A DNA stretch of 64,000 nt, taken from contig NC_081412.1 in assembly GCF_030272615.1 (NCBI RefSeq), positions 670,744,852 through 670,808,851 of the forward strand, written 5' to 3'. A program made the translations under genes and the position numbers. Positions 11,322 through 23,323 of this stretch are shown piece by piece. Source of the stretch: Cryptomeria japonica. Taxonomy: Eukaryota; Streptophyta; Pinopsida; Cupressales; Cupressaceae. How positions within the stretch are numbered: position 1 is the first letter of the stretch; every line of letters begins with the position of its first letter. The notes under the pieces are model-generated. The model had not been told where the DNA came from. It saw only the letters and a list, made by a program, of their open reading frames with translations, and ran no database searches.

Positions 11322-12358
11322 CATTGAAGGTGAAGGTGATGATGAAGTGATGTTCAAAGATGAAATTGTGAATCAAATTTGGCATATAATAACACCCTCA
11401 CCACGGTATAATGTGCCCGGGCAAGCACGAATGTGCCAGGTAAAAACACCTCACTACCTTGTTTTGCTTTTATCACGCATATATTTAGAGGCTAATGTTT
11501 ATATTATATTTATGGGTTGCAGGAGGTTGAGGATTTCTTCAACACTGTTCATTCCGACAAAAGGGAAATCTGTAGTGCAGGATTGCATGGAATACCGGGG
11601 CAGGGGAAAACTTCACTTGGAAAGGCTTTTTGTAACTTCAAATTAGGGGATTTTGAGGGCAAAGTATGCCATCTGGAATTTTCTAGAGGCGATTCATTTG
11701 AGAAAATTAAAGTTGCCCTGCAATATCTCACTTGCTATCCTAAGTCGCATCTCCAAGAACTGATAGACCAAGATCAGGTGACGAATTTCACGTCTTTTAA
11801 TTTTGTTTACGGGATGTTCTTCCTTTCCATAGTAATGTATTTACGTCTTCTGAATTTTCTAATAAGACGTTTGAGTGTTCTGCATTTTCCAATATAACTT
11901 ACAGGCACAAGTTGAGTCATATAGAAGAGCGAAGGGAAAAAGGGTATTGTTGGATCTGGACAATATCTTAGAAGAAAGCATAGACGAAGTGACCTATTAT
12001 CTTAAGGCAGAGTTGGGAGAAGACAGCTGCATCCTTTTGAGCAGTCGGAGTGTAGATGTTCTCGAAAAGTATTTCAAGATAGATAAGCAGTCATGCTTGC
12101 GCGTACCAGCGCTTGAAGAGGAGGAATCCATAAGTATCTTGTTGGAAAGGAAATGTGTAGAAGTATCAATGTTGGGGGCAGAGGACAAAGCTTTTGCTGT
12201 CAAGTGTGCAAAAAGATGGTCGTTTTAAAGAGATCAGTCCGAGAGATGGAACATTCCATCCACTTGTATTAAAAGCTTTTGGCGGCCACCTGTTTAGTAA
12301 ATATGGTCCGCATTTGTCAAAGTGGGTTGCTGAGATAGAAGGTTGGGTAGACCGACGG
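11322..12358 (+). pseudogene. TNL copy 2, 3' piece (NB-ARC)
   Basis: Continues copy 2 from the base matching 5172 of copy 1. Exon end at 11439, intron 11440-11522, exon 11523-11777 with P-loop GIPGQGKTSL, intron 11778-11904, and exon from 11905 with kinase-2-like RVLLDLDN and RNBS-B CILLSSRS. Unlike copy 1 it has no stop in the P-loop exon (Lys codon at the TAG site). A six-base duplication lies near 11331, and one extra T near 12225 shifts frame before the GLPL-like FHPLVLKAFGGHL. Homology stops abruptly near 12358 after WVDRR, so the rest of NB-ARC and all LRRs are missing. Intron sequences are also conserved between copies, which points to a fairly recent duplication. Confidence 0.88.
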
Positions 12359-12359
12359 A

Positions 12360-13920
12360 GGTATATACACAGTGTCTTAGTGTTGTTTTAGTACTTGGTT
12401 TATGTATTCAACTTTGTTGTATCCATGGTTGTTCTCGACGTGTGGTCCTAGAATTTCTAGTCTTCTAAATTTATATAACAATTAATAAATAAATGATTGA
12501 ATTTTTGTCAAAGATGAATTTTTATATGAATAAGAGAATCTATAAATGTTATATTAACTAGCATCTTTATATTTTATAAACATTTAAAAATTAATTTCAT
12601 ATAGTTAATATTTATTAGAATTTATGGATAAAAAAAATATTTATTAGAATTTAGTCTTATTTTAAGTCTGGATTTTAGAAAAATAATTTTTAGAGTCAAA
12701 ATGATTTGCATGCAATAAATAAATAGAAGTTTCTTTTAAATCTAGATTTGAAAAATATATATATATATATTACATTTTACATTTAATAAATAACAATATG
12801 TTTCTTTTATAATTTAGATTTGTTTCTTTTAAATCTAGATTTAATTTTTTTTCATATTTAATAAATAATAATAATAATAGAAAGTTGCTTTTTAATTTAG
12901 ATTTTACTCTTGAACTTATTTTTAAATTATCGTTGTCTAGTCATTATTATAAATAATAAAAATAATAAAAAGTTTCATTTTAATTCATTACATAGAAAAA
13001 AAAAAGGGTGGGTGTCTCTTAGCCTAAAAATTCTAAAAAATTTCATTGAAAAGTGTGATGTATTTTTTTTTCTTTATATAAAATATCATGACTATCCAAT
13101 ATAAGTATGCCATTTAGACAATTATTATTGTTATGTGGAAAAATATTATTCTTATGTATATAATTGTTGGAGTGACAAAGTATAAATATTTGAATACTTC
13201 ATATTATATGCTCATCCTACCACAAATATAAAAGATGAGTGTAGTAAATACTTTGTATTTTATAATGAAATGTGAAAAGTTGTCAAACAATTTTATGACT
13301 ATTTAAAGTAGAATAGAAGTTATATAATTTGAAATAATAATGTGTTTCTTTTATAACAATAAATAGTATTTTTTTGTTCAATTATTAGATCATTTGTGTT
13401 AGATATAAAGATCACAGATACCAAGATTTATGTTTACTCAAAGATATTGAAATCATTTAGGTTTTATATAAGTTATATTTTATGCCGAAGGCATTTCCTA
13501 TATGAACTCAATCCACTAACTTACATGATCGATGGTCCACATTTATGGAGAGACTTGTAGGATGATTGCAGTATCTATAGCCATTGGATCATTTCAATTA
13601 TAAATTTTTAAATTGATATTAAGTATTGTAAATAAGTATTATTGCTCTAATAAATATGATAAAATGATAAAAAATTGTACACAAAACAAAAATCTTAAAT
13701 TTACTATTAATTTAAAAATATTTCTTTATGTTCATATTAAAAAAATGAAGATAATATTTAAAATATTCTAAAACAAAATTTTTTTATAATATCATCTTTA
13801 AAAAATATCTAACGAATATTATAAATTAAAATACTATACTATGTTTACTTATAATTTTAATTTTTTTGTTACCTACATGATGATGTTCAAAGATAGGAAG
13901 AGATGATTAACTAGCTCTTT
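12360..13920. other. AT-rich DNA, nothing recognised
   Basis: Very AT-rich DNA following the truncated TNL copy, with short A, T and AT runs and repeated ATTTAATAAATAA-like words near 12780-12870. No protein motif or element end was found. Confidence 0.5.
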
Positions 13921-13924
13921 GCAC

Positions 13925-14680
13925 ATATGAATGTGGCCATTAAGAAGATCAATTAGTTGGAGGTGACGATGGAGGTTGAGGCTACGACCAACGCTTGGGT
14001 GGTGATTTGGATATGGAAAAGTTTGGAAAATTGATAGTGATCTTGTTGGTATGATGGGGTAGTGGGATACAATGGGTATAAAGGGTTGATGATATGGACT
14101 CTAGGAACAAGATGGCGGGTAGAAATCTTGAGTTGGAAGAGGTCAAGAAAAACCAGGAGGCCCTTAAAATGAAAATTGAGGAGATCAATTTTGCTTGCAT
14201 GAATATGACTAGCAAGCACAATGCCTCCCTAAAGGGCATCCATGATGAGATGGAAAGGAGAAGGGAAAAAAAAAGGCACATGGAGCCCCTGACCATGGAT
14301 TTGGCCCCATTGCTTCAATGGTTAAGACCACCCTTGACTCCATGCTAGTCTCATCTAGCTCTGGGATTGGTTCAAGTTAAAAAGTCTCCCTTTCTAATAA
14401 GGTGCTTAGTTTGTGTCAAGATTGGAAAGAAAAGAGTACCCTCATGCAGTAGACCATCACTTTATGTTTGTGCTAGTTGGTTCTTTCATGCTATGGTGTT
14501 CCTAGTTTTTCTCTATTTGTTGGTCTTTTACTTTAGTTGTTGGTTCCCAGTTTTTTCCGTTGGGTATTTGATTTGCTTTGGTGGGTTTTTTTTTGCTAGT
14601 TGCACATCCCTCATGTGCCCTTGGTGTCGCTTTACGAATATGTAATGGTTCAGGCCTATCCTACTTTTATTAATCAAAAC
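13925..14680 (+). other. Possible retroelement remnant
   Basis: A stretch less AT-rich than its surroundings with two open segments. 14094-14348 encodes a short Lys/Glu-rich, possibly coiled-coil peptide (ELEEVKKNQEALKMKIEE). 14367-14645 encodes a Phe/Cys-rich peptide. The end TAATGGTTCAGGCC followed by a TTATTAATCAAAA tail recalls the 3' ends of plant LINEs, but no RT is present. Identity is uncertain. Confidence 0.25.
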
Positions 14681-14689
14681 CAACAAAAA

Positions 14690-15403
14690 AATTTAAAAGA
14701 AATGCAAAATGTAAAATAAAATGGTATCACCATTTCATTCCTACAACATGGCCTCGTTGCTTCTCAATTCATATCTAATGAAGATCTATTGTTCTCTATA
14801 AGTGAGGATACATGAATATGATTGAAACTAAGTATGATGTGATAGCAATATTACTAGAAGTATGTGATTATGAAAATTAAACGATAACAATGCTAACATG
14901 AACTTGCTAAATGATTATTACAAGAATAAGCATTTTGACTAAATAACAATGCAAAAAATGGATGATTTGAATGAAAAATGAGGTCCCAATTTATAGTAAA
15001 TTCAAAACTTGGTGGACTGCTAGGATTGAAATGATTTTTTATTTATCCCTAATTGAGCACCCGATGGAGCTACCATTCAGGGGAAGGGTGAAGATAGAAG
15101 AAAGATGATGGGAATATATTATGAGAACTAAAAATAAAATCCTTGATTATCTTCTCATAAAAAATAAATTAGCAAGTTTGAAGATACTAGGAGATTTTAA
15201 TAATTAAAAATTATTTAAAAATCTCCACTCAAAAGGATGAACTAGAGGAAATAGAAAATTAAAAAAGCAACATTATCCTCATATGAGAGGATTAAAAGAG
15301 GTAATTAATAAATTAAATTTATTAAATATCTCATCATAAAAAAGTAGATAAATATGAATTAATGAATCTTTTATTAATTATCTTTATTTTGGAAGAAAAT
15401 AAA

Positions 15404-15454
<51 letters not shown>

Positions 15455-16240
15455 TAATTTATGACACTCATTTATGGGTTAATTAATTAAATAAAAATAA
15501 TTTATTTGATTAATGGACAAAGGGGACAAATAAATAAATTATTAAATTTATTGATTTAACTTAAGAAGTATTTTTGCCAAGAGAGAGGGTGGAAAATTAG
15601 TCAAATTTAGTCAATTTAGGTCAAAATGGAGAGAAAATGGGAGAATTCGAGGAATTGGGTCAAAATGGGTAAATCGAACAAATTGAGTCAAAGTGGGTCA
15701 AAGGACCAAAATGTCACCAATGTGAAGCCATGAGACATGAAAAGGGGTTAAAGTGAAGCCATAAATAGTAGAGTTCAACTAGATAATGGTTTCTCCTTAA
15801 ATTTATGTATATTAAAATACTTTTAAAATTAGGATATTCCATAGAAATTCTAGATCCTCAAGTCATTGCCATCAAAGCATATAACAATACAAACTAAGAA
15901 TCTAAAGGTACCATATGCTTCCCTATATAGGTGGACTTGACCTTATAATGCATTAGTTATCATGTTATTGATTTTTATCTCTAATACTATATTATCATAG
16001 CATGCACATGGCTCCATGACATGTAATTCATTCATTCCATATTCCATCAATATAACAAGTTCCCTAAAAATAAAATTGAAGTCACTATCTATGTCAATCC
16101 TTATACATTTCAATATTATAGATCCTTATAACTCCTCCCAAAAGTACCATAATTGCCTAAGCATGGATGCTACACCTTCTAGTACAACTAAGGATTCATC
16201 ATATTAACTCTAACATTATATGATCCTCTTCTACTCGGTG
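14690..16240. other. AT-rich DNA with short repeats
   Basis: No gene recognised. It contains an AT microsatellite at 15407-15451 and, at about 15598-15712, several diverged GTCAAAATGG/GGGTCAAA words spaced irregularly. Confidence 0.5.
15407..15451. repeat. (TA)n microsatellite
   Basis: An uninterrupted TA run of about 45 bases. Confidence 0.95.
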
Positions 16241-16309
16241 TGTGCACAAGGATGGTGGCCAGAAAAGTGGACACCACCCAAAAAAAACTTGGAAAAACAA
16301 GCAGCACAT

Positions 16310-16512
16310 ACGCGGTTTTAAAATTTGAAATTCCTACGTACACGCTTAGGTTTGTTCTTCCCAAGCCTAGAAAAGGTAGCGCATACACGCTGCTTTTAGG
16401 AAAATGAGCGCGTACATGCTACGCCTAGGAAAATGAGCGCATACGCGTTGCTCATAGGAAAATGAGCACGTACGTGCTAATAATCCAAATAAAACCGCGT
16501 ACGCGGTGCTTG
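16310..16512 (+). repeat. Left subterminal array, 29-bp period
   Basis: Units run GAGCGCGTAC...AGGAAAAT. Two adjacent units starting near 16405 and 16434 are 29 bases each, and flanking units are about 29-30. Every unit holds a version of the self-complementary core GCGTACGC. The array sits about 120 bases before the ATG of the forward gene at 16634, so it could contain its promoter as well as transposase-binding sites. Confidence 0.75.
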
Positions 16513-16633
16513 GTAAAAAAAGTTTTTAAAAAAAAACTGGGTCTCAATTACCTGTGAATCGCGTTTTTAACTTCGTTTTTTCCCCATTACCTCTCCTAAA
16601 CCATGAACAAGGTCTAGATTTTTCCTCCAGGCT

Positions 16634-19154
16634 ATGGATCAAGGTTAGTTTTTATTTATTTTTGTCTTTCTTTCCGGTTTACGCAATTTGTTTTACATTT
16701 TGAATTTAATTTCATTAATTTTGATTAGGTTTTTTCATTTTTTGTTTCAAAAACCAGATTATTCTAATCCAGAACAAGAACAACCAAATGCACCTCCTAA
16801 AAACACACAAGAACAACCCCCAATTCCTCCTTTTGACCGCACAGCCGAAACTCAGGAAGAATTAATTAATCAGTTAGGACAAAATACGTCTAAAATCAAT
16901 AGACTAATTGTAAAATTGAAAACTTCTGAACTTGACCATCATCAATCCCTCACCACTAGCCTAGAAACATTAGCTAATGGTGCCATAGCTGTTTCCACAG
17001 AAATTACCAAATGGGGAAGCTTTAGGGATAGGTGTTGTCAATTCTATGCCAATGGGCTATCATACGATGGAGTAAAAAACAAAAATATTTCTAAACAACA
17101 AATATGTGCCCTTTTTGTTGATCCCAAAACTGGTTAGTCATTACCTCTTAATGCAAAGAGGTTTCTCATACATTGGTGTACCAGTGCGCAGATGAAGAAT
17201 CTTTTTTGGCAGAGGTGGTGGATGGTCTTTGATGATCCACCTTGTAATAATTATGAGGTGCCATTATATTTTTTGAGAAAAATATATTGTGAGTTTGTGC
17301 TCAATGTGCAGCCAAACTATTTTGACATGAGAGAGTTTCATGGTAGAGGTGGTAGTTCTGCCCAAGATAGTCCTGGAGCCCATAGGCGATTAGCTGCGGA
17401 GAGTCGCCGACCCCTAGCACCCAAACCCAAGGTGCATCAGGCTATCCCATTAGAGATGAAAGAGTCGATGGAGCTGCACTCTTCAAGCGGCCACAACATT
17501 GACTGGTGCCATCATCCAGTATGGGACATCATTAGTACACCCTATTGTATTGGATGATGAGCCGTTAGAGGGCAACAAAGAGCCCATCGAGCATATGTGT
17601 GTCAGTTGCTCGAGGATAGATGATGCAGCCAGTGCAGATGGATACTCATATCATCTGTGCATGATTTGTGGTTGTAGATGTCAGGCTCACATGGTTGAGG
17701 ATGTCGCGCTGACAGATGAGTTGATGGACATGGTGTTTGCCCATGAGCCACAGACACAGGTGTGTTGATTTGAATTCATAACATTTTATTTATCAGTCAC
17801 TTTAAATTTGTAATTACATAAATGAATTTTCATTTATACATCGATTTAAATTGAGATAAATAATATGCATTTCAGGATGCAGCAGCGGTATCCCATACAC
17901 CTCCCCCAGTTACTATAGCTGCAACTTCGATGCCTGAGGTATAAATTTTGTAATATGTTAAAATAGAATAGTACACTTTGAATTCAAAAAAATACAAGAT
18001 ATACTAACTATCTTTAATGCTTGGTCCAATTTCTGGTTTGTAGGTGTTGACAAGGGATGAAATGTCCTAGATTGATGACATCACGCTCTCAGTGGTCAAT
18101 TTTGGCCTACAAGGCTATACGGTATCATATTTTGTACAACTCTTTTTATGTATTGTTTTGATGGAATATGCAAGTCATTTCATTTTGTGTTTTTAGGGTA
18201 CCCCCTCCACATCTAGGGCTCGTCCTAAGAAAAAGAATTCCTCGAAGACGCCAAAACATGTGAAGAAGGTAATTGAACACATTTTTAGTTGTGTAATTGT
18301 TTGAAAATGTTGAAATCAAGTATTAGTTGGGGTTTGTAGATTGATTAGTGTTTTTTGTCTATTTTACATGTACAGTGGCCATTGAGCTTTGTGGATATGT
18401 TGAATGCACTTGATTCACCCACGGATCAAGAGATGGTGGAGGTATGTATCTCTACTTTATTTTCTTGATTTCATGATTATATGCACACGTACATGTGAAC
18501 TTGTGATAAATTATAATCTTATAATTTTTTCATACAGGAAATATCCATACCTATTTCGTCAATGGCGAACCCTCCTCCTTGCAATGGAGAAGCATCTTAG
18601 GATCCGGTACACTTTTGTTTGATATGTAAAATTAATTGTTTTTAACCTTCAATACTTATCATTATATTAATTGTATTTAATCTTTGTACATTTTTTGTAT
18701 AGGTAATAGCGACAGTTTCTACATCAATGGTGAGCCATCCTCAGTCCATTGGAGAAGCATCTCAGGCACAGGTACGTCATTGTTCTCTATATTATAGCTT
18801 TTAAGGGTTTTTGATATATTTATGTTAGTACATTGTATTAATTTTACATTTAATCTACAATAGACTCCTTCACGGTACGGCCATAACATGGATCCATTTA
18901 AGTATGTCTTCAAGAAAACTCCTAAAAGTGACAAGGAGAGGAGAGTGAAGACATTAGCTCCTGGATCAGTCAATGAGGTAATCGACATTTCAATTGCAAA
19001 GGAATTAAAGTTAAATGCATAGTTATGTTGTTAATTGTGAACTATTTTCTACAAAAGAATTCTAACTTGGCTTTTAATTGTTGTTTTGCAGCCATCTACA
19101 GAGCCACGTACTGCATCGAAGAGGCTTGATTTTGATGATCCACCACAAGTTTAG
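16634..19154 (+). pseudogene. Eleven-exon gene of unknown function in the candidate transposon
   Basis: Exons fit GT-AG rules: 16634-16643, 16758-17759, 17876-17938, 18044-18121, 18197-18268, 18376-18441, 18538-18606, 18703-18771, 18864-18977 and 19092-19154 (stop TAG). The large second exon may be split further. From 17876 on, every exon is a whole number of codons. The protein starts MDQDYSNPEQEQPNAPPKNT, has a middle part rich in Trp and Phe (NLFWQRWWMVFDDPP), a Cys cluster (MCVSCSR then HLCMICGCRCQAH) that could bind zinc, and a basic segment (RARPKKKNSSKTPKHVKK). Breaks: TAG at 17135-17137, about 18068 and about 18598, and a frame change between about 17440 and 17495. The TAG in exon 18538-18606 sits where its sister exon has CAG. 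No known domain is recognised. Position next to a transposase suggests a transposon accessory protein. Confidence 0.6.
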
Positions 19155-19689
19155 GATCATATAGTGTTAGTTTTGGTCATAGAATGACCAATACATGTAG
19201 ATATATTCAACATTTTTATTGTATATCGATTTGGACATGGCATATGCCACATTTTTGTAATACTTGTATTGACTTGGCAGACATGCCTTTTTTTTATATA
19301 TATAAATATCGATATTTGATCCAATAAATGTGTAATGAGTTCATTATTTTGTATTCGTTGTATCTTGTGGTTGTCCTTTTATAAATTTAAATGAATATTT
19401 GCATATTTAATCAACAATATCAATATAAACAACAAAAAAATATGATATAAAACATTGCAATCGTGGAATATGATTTGATAAAATTTCTAAAATATTGAAT
19501 TAACCTACAAAACTCCTTGTATTCAGTTCATTATTGTATATTCACTGTATTTGGTGGCTGCCCTTTTATAAATTTAAATGAATATTTGCATATGTCATTA
19601 ACAATATGAATATAAACAACAAAAATCGACAATATGAATATAAACAACAATGTGTTTGGTGCGAGAGCACCCTCACGCTTGCAATGGTC

Positions 19690-22600
19690 AAATTTTGTTC
19701 GTCGTGTGTAAAAACCGACGATGCGAGCATGTTTGGGTGGGAAGGTTTATGCTAGGCATGCTCCTATCGTGCATCCGAAAGCCCCAGAATGTTGAGAGTC
19801 ATACCATACCGGTGCGATCTCTCAAGTGCCCTTAGTCCAAAAAATTGTCAAAATTTGATGGACTGTTTCTTCCAATCTAGGACACATACAGTCAATTTGT
19901 TTGATCCCATGAGGTCATGTGAGGCTCCTCTACAATGGTCTATCTCAATTTTTGATGACTCAAAGCCATTTTTAATTAGTAGCATTTTTTTGCCTACTCC
20001 AAAAATCGTCAGTTGCTTGCAAGGAAAAGTTGCAAGATTGGCTAGAATTGTTTCAATTCATCGTATACACAAACGGACATCACGAGCACATCCGAGTGGA
20101 AATGTTTATGCTAGGCATGCCCCTATCATGCATCCCAAAGCACCAGAACATCGAGAGTCATACCCTACCTGTGCGATCTCTCAAGTGCCCTGAGTCCAAA
20201 AAATTATCAAAATTTGACGGACTATTTCTTCCAATCTAGGACACATATGGTCAATCTGTTTGATCCTGTGGCGTCGCGTGAGGCTCCTCTACAATGGCCT
20301 ATCTTAGTTTTTGATGAATCAGAGCCATTTTCAATTAGTAGCATTTTTTCGCCTACTCCAAAAACCGTCAGTTGCTTGCAAGGAAAAGTTGCAAGATTGG
20401 CTAGAATTGTTTCGGTTTGTTGTATGGACAAACAGACGTCGCGAGCACATCTAGGTGGGAAGGTTTACACTAGGCATGCCCCTGTCATGCATCCCAAAGC
20501 ACCAAAACATCGAGAGTCATACCCTACTGGTGCGATCTCTCAAGTACCTTGAGTCCAAAAAATTGTCAAAATTTGACGGACTGTTTCTTCCAATCCAGAA
20601 CACATATGGTCAATCTATTTGATCCCATGGGGTTGTGTGAGGATCCTCTATAATGGCCTATCTTGGTTTTCGACAACTCGAAGCCATTTTCAATTAGTAG
20701 CATTTTTTTGCCTTCTCCAAAAGCTGTCAGTTGCTTGCAAGGAAAAGTTGCAATATTGGCTAAAATTAATTTGGTTCATTGTATGCACAAATGGAAATCA
20801 CGAGCGCATTCGGGTGGGTAGGTTTACACTAGGCATGCCCCTGTCATGCATCCCAAAGCACCAGAACATCGAGAGTCATACCCTACTGGTGCGATCTCTC
20901 AAGTGCCATAAGTCCAAAAAATTGTCAAAATTTGACAGACTGTTTCTTCCAATCCAGGACACATACGGTTGATCTATTTGATCTCGTGGGGTCATGTGAG
21001 GCTCCTCTACAATGGTCTATCTCAATTTTTGATGACTCAGAGCCATTTTCAATTAGTAGCATTTTTTGCCTGCTCCAAAAATTGTCAGTTGCTTGCAAGG
21101 AAAAGTTGCAAGATTTGTTAGAATTGATTCAGTTCATCGTATGCACAAATAGACGTCCTGAGCATGTTCGGGTGGATAGGTTTACACTAGTCATTCCCCT
21201 ATAATGCATCCCAAAGCACCAGAACGTCGAGAGTCATACCCTATCGGTGCGATCTCTTAAGTGCTCCGAGTCCAAAAAATTGTCAAAATTTGACGGACTA
21301 TTTCTTCCAATCCAAAACACATATGGTTGATCTGTTTGATCCCATGGGGTTGCGTGAGGCTCCTCTACAATTGCCTATCTCGGTTTTTGATGACTCAGAG
21401 CCATTTTCAATTAGTATCATTTTTTTGCATGCTCCAAAAACTATCAATTGCTTGCAAGGAAAAGTTGCAAGATTGGCTAGAATTGGTTCAGTTCGTCATA
21501 TGCACAAATAGACGTCGCGAGCGTGTCCAGGTGGGTAGGTTTATGCTAGGAATGCCCTTTTCATACATCCCATAGAACCAAAACGTCGAGAGTCATACCC
21601 TACCGGTGTGATCTCTTAAGTGCCCTGAGTCCAAAAATTATCAAAATTTGACAGACTGTTTCTTCCAATCCAGGGTACATACGGTCGATCTATTTGATCC
21701 TGTGGGGTCATGTGAGGCTCCTCTACAATGGCCTATCTCGGTTTTCAATGAATAGAGCCATTTTCAATTAGTAGTATTTTTTCACCTGCTCCAAAAACTA
21801 TTAGTTGCTTGCAAGGAAAAGTTGCAAGATTGTTTAGAATTGATTTAGTTCATTGTATGCACAAACGGACGTCGTGAGCGCATCTGGGTGGGCATGTTTA
21901 TGCAAGGCATGCCCCTACCATACATCCCAAAGCACCAGAACGTTGAGAGTCATACCCTACCAGTGCGATCTCTTAAGTGCTCTGAGTCCAAAAAATTATC
22001 AAAATTTGACGAACTATTTCTTCCAATCCAGGACACATACGGTTGATCTATTTGATCCCATGGGGTTGTGTGAGGATCCTCTACAATGGCCTATCTTAGT
22101 TTTTGATGACTCGAAGCCATTTTCAATTAGTAGCATTGTTTCACCTACTCCAAAAACTGTCAGTTGCTTGCAAGGAAAAGTTGCAAGATTGGTTAGAATT
22201 GTTTTGGTTCGTCATATGCACAAACGGACGTCGTGAGCATGCCCGGGTGGGTAGGTTTATGCTAGGAATTCCCTTGTTGTGCATCCCAAAGCACCAGAAC
22301 ATCAAGAGTTATACCCTACCGGTGCGATCTCTTAAGTGCCCTAAGTCCAAAAAATTATCAAAATTGATGGACTGTTTCTTCCAATCCAAGACACATACGA
22401 TCGATCTGTTTGATCCCGTGGGGTTGTGTGAGGCTCCTCTACAATGGCCTATCTTAGTTGTCGATGACTCAGAGCCATTTTCAATTAGTAGCATTTTTTC
22501 GCCTGCTCCAAAAACTGTCAGTTGCTTGCAAGGAATAGTTGCAAGATTGGCTAGAATTGATTTGGTTCGTCGTATGCACAAACCGACATCATGAGCGCAT

Positions 22601-22690
22601 CCAGGAGGACAGGTTTATGCTAGGAATGCCCCTATCATGCATCCGAAAGCACCAAAACTTCAAGAGTCATACCCTACCGATGCAATGTAG
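19690..22690. repeat. Satellite array, about 359-bp period, about 8 units
   Basis: The landmark GAGAGTCATACC recurs near 19795, 20154, 20513, 20872, 21230, 21588, 21947, 22306 and 22664, a spacing of 356-360. Units differ by scattered substitutions, many of them C/T or G/A. Other constant words are TTGCTTGCAAGGAAAAGTTG, TGTTTCTTCCAATCCA and TTTTCAATTAGTAGCATT. Short open frames across the units repeat the same peptides in different frames and are not genes. The array starts about 0.5 kb after the forward gene and ends about 0.6 kb before the 3' end of the reverse transposase gene, so it separates two convergent genes. Confidence 0.95.
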
Positions 22691-22919
22691 AAGTTGCTTG
22701 ACAACTTTTTTGACAATTTTTTTGACAACAATGACATTTTTTGCTCAAATTGTATCTAGTCTCAATCTATGACCCCTATGACCCGATAATGACTCAAATA
22801 ATTATCCATGATTATACAACAATCAAGAATGCTCATGATTGACCAGGGAAACATCACATATACTCAAAACATAGTCACAAAATATTGACACACAAAATAG
22901 TCACAAAACATTGTCACAT

Positions 22920-23265
22920 ATTATTCAAAAATTTGCCTCTAAATATGGTCAAATCAGCTCTTGGCTATTTGATTATACAAAAAATTGTTTTACAAATCTT
23001 CTCATGACCTTTTATACAAAATTTGGCATTACAATATGTGCGATTCAGCTCATTGCCATTTTAATATACAAATCATCTCATGGGCTTTTATACAAAATTT
23101 GGCATTACAATATGTGCGATTTATCTCATCGCCATTTTAATATACAAAATTTGGCATGTACATATGTACAAATCAGCTCATTGCCACCTAAATATACAAA
23201 ATTATGCTCCTAAACATGTGAAAATCAGCTCATGGGCATTTATATATACAAAAAATGAATATAGA
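22920..23265. repeat. Degenerate short tandem repeats downstream of the transposase
   Basis: Words such as CAAATCAGCTCATTGCCA and TTTATACAAAATTTGGCAT recur four or five times at irregular spacing of about 60-80 bases. They lie between the satellite and the 3' end of the reverse-strand transposase gene. Confidence 0.6.
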
Positions 23266-23323
23266 ACAATTCGTCGATGATTCATACAAAATTCTCAAAA
23301 TCATTCTACTCTGAACCGTAGAA

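Noticed and set aside
19789-22594. Several open frames of 70-163 codons across the satellite array
   Set aside because: The same peptides recur with the 359-bp period in shifting frames, and no single frame persists. Satellite, not genes.
19690-22690. Possible 5S rDNA spacer or rDNA relation of the satellite (words such as GGTGCGATC)
   Set aside because: Only a few bases match what I know of 5S rRNA and no full 5S gene is present.
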